NCBI GenBank assembly: GCA_003509845.1
Contig: DOMR01000101.1
Location: forward strand, 8,097-13,972
Length of the DNA: 5,876 nucleotides
Origin: Chitinophagaceae bacterium
Lineage (GTDB): Bacteria > Bacteroidota > Bacteroidia > Chitinophagales > Chitinophagaceae
Direction of reading: 5' to 3'
The position numbers were made by a program, and so were the translations under genes. The notes beneath the pieces are model-generated. The model saw only the letters and a list, made by a program, of their open reading frames with translations, was not told where the DNA came from and did no database searches. Positions 1-5,327 of the stretch are shown piece after piece (the stretch's first letter is position 1; each line of letters starts with the position of its first letter).

Positions 1-602
1 TAAATTCCCCCTTGCACAATTGGGAATAAATTTTGTGTATACCCATATTTATCAGGTGTGTTATCAAAATGATGGACACATTTATCCAACCAAACATGGG
101 TTAAATCCATGCTCTTTTTCACATAATCATATTCACTTGGAAAAGGCGGGCATTCATCAAAGGCCATAATAATATCACCCCCAATGGTTCTTTGAATATC
201 CATCACTTTTTCGGGGCTAAACAAATGTTTGCTGCCATCAATATGCGATTGAAATATTACGCCCTCTGGCTTTATCTTACGATTGTTCGCTAAAGAGAAA
301 ACCTGATATCCACCACTATCGGTTAATATGGGACGATCCCAACCCATAAACTGATGCAAGCCACCAGCAGCCTCAAGTACTTCCAGCCCTGGTCTTAGGT
401 ATAAATGATAAGTATTACCCAATATAATTTGGGCATTGATGTCCTTTTTCAATTGCTGCTGTGTAACTGCCTTTACCGAACCAATGGTTCCCACTGGCAT
501 GAATATAGGTGTTTCAATCACCCCATGATCGGTGGTAATTTTACCAGCCCTAGCCGAGCCTGTTTTACTCTGGGTTTGCAATTCAAATGTTAATGCCGCC
601 AT
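1..602 (-). CDS. tgt: Queuine/preQ1 tRNA-ribosyltransferase, N-terminal part (runs off left edge)
   Basis: This is the first half of tRNA-guanine transglycosylase, a cytoplasmic enzyme that swaps the wobble guanine of GUN-anticodon tRNAs for a 7-deazaguanine precursor in queuosine synthesis. The visible 200 codons start at the ATG at 602-600 and read through to the window edge. The family is usually about 370-380 residues, so the C-terminal half is outside, including the nucleophilic Asp and the zinc site. Seen motifs: GNTYHLYLRPG (62-72), TDSGGYQVFSL (94-104, with the base-recognition Asp95), DIIMAFDECPP (143-153, second substrate-binding Asp149) and IVQGGI (195-200). The family is barrel-shaped, and these motifs line its active site. 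The start is well placed because a TAnnTTTG promoter element lies 4 bases upstream. The gene is divergent from the glycosyltransferase. Identity is secure. Whether the rest of the gene is intact cannot be seen here. Confidence 0.96.
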   Translation of the reverse strand, partial: MAALTFELQTQSKTGSARAGKITTDHGVIETPIFMPVGTIGSVKAVTQQQLKKDINAQIILGNTYHLYLRPGLEVLEAAGGLHQFMGWDRPILTDSGGYQVFSLANNRKIKPEGVIFQSHIDGSKHLFSPEKVMDIQRTIGGDIIMAFDECPPFPSEYDYVKKSMDLTHVWLDKCVHHFDNTPDKYGYTQNLFPIVQGGI

Positions 603-614
603 GGGGCAAAGGTA
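600..614 (-). promoter_or_regulatory. Bacteroidota-type -7 element abutting the tgt start
   Basis: Read on the minus strand, TACCTTTG (614-607) matches the Bacteroidota sigma-70 -7 consensus TAnnTTTG. It is followed by CCCC and then the tgt ATG (602-600). With a -7-centred element, transcription would begin at or within a base or two of the A of ATG, so the mRNA would be essentially leaderless. The upstream -33 TTTG element is not convincing; the nearest match at usual spacing is TGTGG around 638-634. The element match is seen directly, and the transcription start is inferred. Confidence 0.6.
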
Positions 615-644
615 AGGTCAAAAAGGATGTTTTCCACATTCAAT

Positions 645-670
645 ATTCAAGTGAATTAGCTGTGCCGGCA
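645..670. promoter_or_regulatory. Two short dyads between the divergent promoters (possible operator)
   Basis: ATTCA-AG-TGAAT (645-656) is a 5-bp-arm dyad, and TGCCGGCA (663-670) is an 8-bp perfect palindrome just upstream of the plus-strand -7 element. Both lie between the two promoter elements, where a regulator could act. Dyads this short occur by chance often in AT-rich DNA, so a regulatory role is only a possibility. Confidence 0.15.
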
Positions 671-675
671 TGCTT

Positions 676-690
676 TACTTTTGTACCATG
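676..690 (+). promoter_or_regulatory. Bacteroidota-type -7 element abutting the glycosyltransferase start
   Basis: TACTTTTG (676-683) is a perfect match to TAnnTTTG. It is followed by TACC and then ATG at 688-690. The 4-base spacing is the same as on the tgt side, 61 bases away on the other strand. The predicted transcription start again falls at the ATG, which argues that the upstream in-frame ATG at 670 is not used because it would lie in the untranscribed promoter. No clear TTTG -33 box is visible around 650-660. Confidence 0.6.
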
Positions 691-1815
691 CTAACCAACC
701 AATTACTATCTACTATATTGATAGGCGCTTTTGTATTTATTATTGCCGTTCAGTTATTTTATTATTTGTTTTTTTTCCTCAGACTCGCTATTTATAAGAA
801 AAAAACGAAGCAAGTAAATGTAGAACACCCTATTTCCGTGGTGATATGCGCGCGCGACGAAGCTCATAATTTAGCGAATAATTTACCAGGGGTTTTGGTA
901 CAACAATATAGTACCACTCACGAGGTGGTTTTAGTGAATGATAACTCAGAAGATGAAACAAAATATTTAATTGAAGAATTTAAAAAATCATTTAAAAATT
1001 TAAACCCTGTTTTACTTTCGCAGGAAGCTAAAATGATTAATGGGAAAAAGTTTCCTTTGTCTATTGGAATTAAATCTGCAAAAAACGAAACCTTATTGTT
1101 AACCGATGCGGATTGTGTTCCAGCAAGCGAACATTGGATGCAATTAATGCAGGATGGATACGATGATGATATTGAAATTGTATTAGGATATGGCGCTTAT
1201 CGAAAAAAACCAGGCATCCTAAATAAGTTGATTCGCTTTGAGACTTTTCAAACTGCATTACAATATTTTTCCTATGCCCTTGCTGGCCTGCCTTATATGG
1301 GTGTTGGCCGCAACTTATCTTATAAGAAAGAAGTGTTTTTACGCAACAAAGGTTTCTCTTCCATTAATCAGATGCCTAGCGGGGATGATGATTTATTCAT
1401 CAATCAGGTGGCCAACAAAAAAAATACAGCTATTGTGATTGATCATGATGCACATACCATTAGCGAACCCAAAACAACTTTCCAGGATTGGATGAATCAA
1501 AAGTATCGTCATTACACGACCAGTAAGTATTATAAAACATCACATGCGGCTTTACTTGGTTTATTTGCATTTAGCCAATTTTTAGTGTACCCGATTTTTA
1601 TTGCAGCACTCATACTTACCCAACAATATATTTTATTAATTAGCTTATGGGCACTTCGCTTAATGGTACAAGGAAGTATTTTAAGAGGAACCATGAAAAA
1701 GCTAAACGAATTGGATCTTTGGCCCTGGTTTGTTTTATTTGATTTTTGGTCTATGTTCTATTATTTATTTACCTTGCCTAGCGTATGGAAAGCCCCACAG
1801 AAAAATTGGAACTAA
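688..1815 (+). CDS. Membrane-anchored family 2 (GT-A) glycosyltransferase
   Basis: This is a predicted inner-membrane glycosyltransferase that would move a sugar from a nucleotide donor to an unknown acceptor, probably a lipid-linked or surface glycan. From the 688 start (375 residues) there is one N-terminal membrane segment (about 7-34). The cytoplasmic GT-A domain follows, with SVVICARDEAHNL (50-62), VNDNSEDET (83-91), TDADC (139-143, the metal-binding DxD-like site), GVGRNLSY (205-212) and SGDDDLF (231-237, the probable catalytic-base region). QKYRH (271-275) sits where processive members have QxxRW. C-terminal hydrophobic segments lie at about 288-310, 313-330 and 346-365. The architecture resembles cellulose synthase/PgaC-like enzymes, but it is short and has His instead of Trp in the last motif, so processivity is uncertain. 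A longer version from the ATG at 670 is possible but would overlap the promoter. The 3' end overlaps rsmG by 31 bases, implying cotranscription. The substrate cannot be named. Confidence 0.88.
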   Translation: MLTNQLLSTILIGAFVFIIAVQLFYYLFFFLRLAIYKKKTKQVNVEHPISVVICARDEAHNLANNLPGVLVQQYSTTHEVVLVNDNSEDETKYLIEEFKKSFKNLNPVLLSQEAKMINGKKFPLSIGIKSAKNETLLLTDADCVPASEHWMQLMQDGYDDDIEIVLGYGAYRKKPGILNKLIRFETFQTALQYFSYALAGLPYMGVGRNLSYKKEVFLRNKGFSSINQMPSGDDDLFINQVANKKNTAIVIDHDAHTISEPKTTFQDWMNQKYRHYTTSKYYKTSHAALLGLFAFSQFLVYPIFIAALILTQQYILLISLWALRLMVQGSILRGTMKKLNELDLWPWFVLFDFWSMFYYLFTLPSVWKAPQKNWN

Positions 1816-2426
1816 TCACTAAATATTTTGCCGACTTCACGCCGCATCAACTACAACAATTTGCGACCTTGGAAGAAGCATACAAGGATTGGAATGCAAA
1901 AATCAATGTTGTATCCCGAAAGGATATTGACCAACTATATTTACACCATGTTTTACACAGCCTTTCCATAGCTGCCATTGCGGAGTGGGAAAAAGGTACA
2001 CAGGTGATTGATATTGGCTGTGGTGGTGGATTCCCATGTGTACCTTTGGCTATTTTTTTTCCTGATGTACAGTTTTTAGCGGTGGACAGTATTGCTAAAA
2101 AATTAAAAGTGGTGGACGCCGTTTGTGAGATGGCAGGCATTAAAAATATTACAACGAAGCATACCCGGGCAGAGGAAATTAAAAACAAAAAGTTTGATTA
2201 CGCCATTAGTCGCGCCGTAGCTCCATTAAAAGATTTATGGAGATGGGCAGGGCCATTACTAATAAAAAAGGCAAACCAACCCAATGGATTGATTTGCCTT
2301 AAAGGTGGCGACTTACACCAAGAAATTTTTGAAAGTGGTGTGCGTCCTAAAATGATGTCTATCTATGATATTTTTCCTGAGGAATATTTTCAAGAAAAGT
2401 TTATCATACAAGTAAAGAAACCTTAA
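1785..2426 (+). CDS. rsmG: 16S rRNA (guanine-N7)-methyltransferase RsmG
   Basis: RsmG (also GidB) uses S-adenosylmethionine to make m7G at the position equivalent to E. coli 16S G527, in the decoding region. Loss in several bacteria gives low-level streptomycin resistance. The 213-residue protein is of normal length. It shows the family N-terminal stretch ending WNAKINVVSRKDI (36-48), HHVLHSL (54-60), the SAM-binding motif VIDIGCGGGFP (74-84), the acidic residue after strand 2 (Asp101) and SRAVAPL (142-148). The usual Gly after FP in motif I is Cys85 here (FPCVPLAI). The start at 1785 gives the expected N-terminus and lies 31 bases inside the glycosyltransferase gene in another reading frame, so translation may be coupled. 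The convergent peptidase gene ends 8 bases downstream. Identity is secure. Confidence 0.96.
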   Translation: MESPTEKLELITKYFADFTPHQLQQFATLEEAYKDWNAKINVVSRKDIDQLYLHHVLHSLSIAAIAEWEKGTQVIDIGCGGGFPCVPLAIFFPDVQFLAVDSIAKKLKVVDAVCEMAGIKNITTKHTRAEEIKNKKFDYAISRAVAPLKDLWRWAGPLLIKKANQPNGLICLKGGDLHQEIFESGVRPKMMSIYDIFPEEYFQEKFIIQVKKP

Positions 2427-2434
2427 TTATTGTA

Positions 2435-4339
2435 CTAGTTAGGTATTTCCAATTTATTATTACTTCTGTTTAAATCCGGCATACGATAGCTTGGATCAAT
2501 TTCAATTGATTTTAAAGCAGATAATGGTTTGCTAGTTTCAAAAGTATAGGTTGGTGCAACCCATTGCCAACTCTTATGTACGATGCGGTTAACTGAGCTT
2601 TCTGTGCCTTTTGCACCTAACATTAAATCAAGTGGCATATAATGTAATTCACTTGTGCCATCCTTATAAGTGATTAGCACTTCAATAGGCATCGGTAGTT
2701 TACCTAATCTTTGTATACTAATGATCGCTGTATTATTTCCTGCTTGAATATCATTCAACCCATAATCAATCGTTTTAGTTGAGTTCATCCAATACTCTTT
2801 TAACCATTGTAATTGTAATCCACTTGTTTTTTCAGCTACGCGGAAAAAATCATTCGCATTGGGATGCTTAAATTTCCAAGTATTATAATAATTTAACAAC
2901 ACAGCATCGCGCACTGAATCTCCAATAACATAACCTAATAACCCTAATAAGGTTGCTCCTTTTGAATAGGCTGCATTACTATAAGCATAGTTGGTATTAA
3001 AATGATCCGCATGTGTACTTGCTGGCTCCTCCAAGCCACTCTTAGCTAAAGCCATATAGCCTGCATAACTTCCCGCTTGGGTCAAAGGCAAATCTAATTT
3101 TGCTTTTTCCACACTCGCAAGTACTTGTGCTTTTGCGCGCTCACTTATAAAAGGAGATTGCGCAGCTGCATTTGCATCATACCATCTAGACACTTTACTT
3201 TCCGCAAATGTTGCAAAGCCTTCATCTATCCAAGCAAACAAACTTTCGTTACTTCCTAAAACCTGCTGATACCAGTTGTGCATCCACTCATGAAAAACGG
3301 TGCCTAAACTTGGGCCTTTAATTAAAGTTGCCATGGCATATTCCATGCCGCCATCCCCTCCTTGAATAAATGAATATTGTGGGTAAGGATATGCACCAAA
3401 GTTTTTTTCGATATAAGGCAATACTTTTTCAGCAGCATATAAAATATTGGCCCATGCACTATCTGATTTTGCATCTTTCTCTTTATAATAAACATGTATG
3501 GTTAAACCCTTGCGGACTTCCTTAGACAAATGTTTGAATTGATCATCTGCAGCCCAAACAAAATCATGAATATTATTTCCTTTAAAATTCCAAGTTTTTA
3601 ATCCTTGCGCATTTGCAACTGCATTTGGATTTTGCAAAACTCCTGTTGCAGCAACCGTATAGTTTTTAGCTAATTGTAAGCTTACATCAAAATTGCCCCA
3701 TACGCCATAAAATTCACGTGCGATATAAGGATTTGTACTCCAGCCTTGATAATCATACTCTACCATTTTAGGATACCACTGGCTCATGGAGAAACGAACA
3801 CCTTCGGCATTGTCCCTACCTGAACGACGAATTTGCTTTGGCACTTGCGCTTCAAATACCAATGATAATTTTGCAGAAGTTTTTGGTGCAATTGGACTCG
3901 TCAATTGAACTTCCAAAATAGTTTCATGTTCAATTAATTTTTGGGCTTTACCAACAATTAAAATTTGACTTACTCTTTGGTATCCAATTTCAGCGGGTGT
4001 TAATTTTTGTATACGATCTGTAACGCGCGCATCCCAATCTTTCATAACATCCCCCCTTCTATTGGTCATAGTATTTTTTCCTAATTCTCGGCTACGCACA
4101 TCCATGGATGAATTAGGTTGAAATGCATTCCAGTATAAATGAAAATATACCTTCTTTAAAGTGTCTGTTGAATTGTTGGTATACACAATATCTTCTGTTC
4201 CTTTAACGATATTGGTAGCTACATCTAATGTTGCATTAATTTTATAATCAATACGTTGTTGCCAACGATCAGCTTGGGCAGACACTCCGCTTACAAAAGC
4301 AATAATGGCAATAAAAACAAAGGCTAAATTCTTGTACAT
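2435..4339 (-). CDS. Secreted M1-family zinc metallopeptidase (aminopeptidase-like)
   Basis: This 634-residue gluzincin of peptidase family M1 is predicted to be exported and to trim peptides outside the cytoplasm. Residues 1-21 form a signal peptide: Lys3, a hydrophobic core (5-16) and a likely cut after VSA. The N-terminal beta-domain is followed by the catalytic domain. GGMEY (330-334) replaces the classical GAMEN exopeptidase motif. The zinc site is HEWMH (350-354) with Glu373 in IDEGFATFAE, giving the HExxH-x18-E spacing. Tyr458 in AAYSKG matches the transition-state-stabilising Tyr (YxKG) of the family. All catalytic residues are present, so the enzyme should be active. It is shorter than E. 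coli PepN and lacks the long C-terminal helical domain, ending instead in a beta-rich tail. It is the last gene of the minus-strand run, 22 bases after rsmI, with a hairpin at that junction. Substrate specificity is unknown. Confidence 0.93.
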   Translation of the reverse strand: MYKNLAFVFIAIIAFVSGVSAQADRWQQRIDYKINATLDVATNIVKGTEDIVYTNNSTDTLKKVYFHLYWNAFQPNSSMDVRSRELGKNTMTNRRGDVMKDWDARVTDRIQKLTPAEIGYQRVSQILIVGKAQKLIEHETILEVQLTSPIAPKTSAKLSLVFEAQVPKQIRRSGRDNAEGVRFSMSQWYPKMVEYDYQGWSTNPYIAREFYGVWGNFDVSLQLAKNYTVAATGVLQNPNAVANAQGLKTWNFKGNNIHDFVWAADDQFKHLSKEVRKGLTIHVYYKEKDAKSDSAWANILYAAEKVLPYIEKNFGAYPYPQYSFIQGGDGGMEYAMATLIKGPSLGTVFHEWMHNWYQQVLGSNESLFAWIDEGFATFAESKVSRWYDANAAAQSPFISERAKAQVLASVEKAKLDLPLTQAGSYAGYMALAKSGLEEPASTHADHFNTNYAYSNAAYSKGATLLGLLGYVIGDSVRDAVLLNYYNTWKFKHPNANDFFRVAEKTSGLQLQWLKEYWMNSTKTIDYGLNDIQAGNNTAIISIQRLGKLPMPIEVLITYKDGTSELHYMPLDLMLGAKGTESSVNRIVHKSWQWVAPTYTFETSKPLSALKSIEIDPSYRMPDLNRSNNKLEIPN

Positions 4340-4341
4340 AG

Positions 4342-4367
4342 GATTAAATTAAGAAGCTAATTTAATC
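4342..4367 (-). repeat. Perfect 10-bp inverted repeat over the rsmI stop, abutting the peptidase start
   Basis: The arms GATTAAATTA and TAATTTAATC are exact reverse complements, separated by 6 bases (GCTTCT on the coding strand). The stem begins at the second-last rsmI codon, includes its TAA stop and ends 2 bases before the ATG of the peptidase gene. The stem has only one G-C pair and no T-run follows on the transcribed strand, so it is not a typical terminator. It could instead affect ribosome access to the peptidase start, act as a processing site, or be a chance product of AT-rich sequence. The repeat is seen; its role is not. Confidence 0.5.
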
Positions 4368-5030
4368 ATTTTTTCCTTCCACTACGATCACTATTTCCCC
4401 TTTCACCTGCTTTTCAGAAAAGTATTTAACTAGGTTGCTTAAAGTATCAGTAATATTTTCCTCGTATATTTTTGTCAACTCCCTACTTACGGAAGCCTTT
4501 CGCTCTGCACCAAAATGGGTGGCGAATAATTCCAAGGTTTTGACGAGTCGCATAGGGCTTTCATAAAATATCATGGTGCGCTCCTCATTGGCCAATGATT
4601 CCATTAATGTTTTACGTCCTTTTTTTAGTGGGATAAACCCCTCAAATATAAATCGCGTAGCTGGCAAGCCACTATTTACCAATGCAGGTACAAATGCGGT
4701 AGCTCCTGGTAAACTTGTGATGGCCACGCCTGCTGCCTTACATGCACGTACTAATAAAAAGGCTGGATCAGAAATTCCGGGGGTTCCGGCATCCGTTATT
4801 AAAGCAATATTTTTTCCCGCCTGTAATTGTTGTACTAAATGATCCAACACCTTATGCTCATTGTGTTGATGATAAGGCGTTAAAGGCTTATGTATTTTGT
4901 AGTGCTGTAATAATTTTGATGAGGTACGTGTATCCTCACATAAAATAAAATCAACGGATTGTAAAACCTCAATTGCCCTAAAAGTAAAATCCTTTAAATT
5001 TCCAATAGGAGTAGGAACTAAATATAACAT
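4362..5030 (-). CDS. rsmI: 16S rRNA (cytidine-2'-O)-methyltransferase RsmI
   Basis: RsmI uses S-adenosylmethionine to 2'-O-methylate C1402 of 16S rRNA in the ribosomal P site, working with RsmH on the same base. The 222-residue protein has the tetrapyrrole-methylase fold signatures in order: LVPTPIGNL (4-12), LCEDTR (30-35), ITDAGTPGISDP (78-89, SAM-binding loop), LPGATAF (107-113), FEGF (129-132), FYESPMR (155-161), SRELTK (182-187) and KGEIVIVVEG (210-219). It is shorter than the E. coli enzyme (about 286 residues) because the C-terminal extension is absent. I believe this is common in Bacteroidota and not a truncation, since the core ends in its normal final strand. It starts 42 bases after purS and is followed by the peptidase gene. 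No ribosome-binding site or clear promoter was seen in the 42-base gap. Confidence 0.96.
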   Translation of the reverse strand: MLYLVPTPIGNLKDFTFRAIEVLQSVDFILCEDTRTSSKLLQHYKIHKPLTPYHQHNEHKVLDHLVQQLQAGKNIALITDAGTPGISDPAFLLVRACKAAGVAITSLPGATAFVPALVNSGLPATRFIFEGFIPLKKGRKTLMESLANEERTMIFYESPMRLVKTLELFATHFGAERKASVSRELTKIYEENITDTLSNLVKYFSEKQVKGEIVIVVEGKND

Positions 5031-5072
5031 GGGAACAATTAAGTTATTAAAAAAGTAAAACCAAGATCTGAA

Positions 5073-5321
5073 CTATTGAATAACTTCAATTTCGAAATAT
5101 TCCATCACCGCATTTGCCAATAATTTTTTACTAGCCTCCTCAGCAATCGCTTTTGCATCAGTTTCAGATCCTGCTTCAATTTGCAAAGTGATATGTTTTC
5201 CAACCCTTACATCACTTACGCCATTCATACCTAAATTATGTAAACCGCCTAAAACTGCTTTTCCTTGAGGATCTAATAAATCCTTTAATGGCATCACTTT
5301 AATTTGAACTTGATATATCAT
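5073..5321 (-). CDS. purS: Phosphoribosylformylglycinamidine synthase subunit PurS
   Basis: PurS is the small subunit of the three-part FGAM synthase (PurS-PurL-PurQ), which carries out the fourth step of purine synthesis. It bridges the glutaminase PurQ and the synthetase PurL. The 82-residue protein has normal family length and pattern: an N-terminal strand (YQVQIKVM), LLDPQGKAVLGGLHNLG (15-31), the VSDVRVGKHI segment (35-44), and the C-terminal ASKKLLANAVMEYFEIEV (63-80). The start is 6 bases after the pssA stop, so the two are surely cotranscribed. No purL or purQ is in the window, so its partners must be elsewhere. The presence of purS implies that this organism uses a small-type PurL with separate PurQ, not the single large PurL of Proteobacteria. 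Confidence 0.93.
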   Translation of the reverse strand: MIYQVQIKVMPLKDLLDPQGKAVLGGLHNLGMNGVSDVRVGKHITLQIEAGSETDAKAIAEEASKKLLANAVMEYFEIEVIQ

Positions 5322-5327
5322 ATAGAA

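Noticed and set aside
181..490. 10-base direct repeat CCAATGGTTC at 181 and 481
   Set aside because: Both copies encode Thr-Ile-Gly in conserved parts of tgt, so coincidence of codon choice explains it.
405..593. Plus-strand open frame of 62 codons
   Set aside because: It lies entirely antisense to the clearly conserved N-terminus of tgt and its protein shows no recognisable features.
1070..1438. Minus-strand (1070-1258) and plus-strand (1238-1438) short frames inside the glycosyltransferase gene
   Set aside because: Both overlap the catalytic motifs of the real gene in other frames and have no independent support.
1847..2188. Minus-strand open frame of 113 codons inside rsmG
   Set aside because: It is antisense to the conserved RsmG core, and its composition looks like a reverse translation of that core.
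4342..4376. Plus-strand intrinsic terminator (hairpin followed by ATTTTTT)
   Set aside because: The hairpin plus T-run has terminator shape only on the plus strand, where no gene is transcribed toward it. The stem is nearly all A-T pairs.
4573..4948. Two overlapping plus-strand open frames opposite rsmI
   Set aside because: They are shadows of the well-conserved RsmI SAM-binding region and have no promoter or family features.
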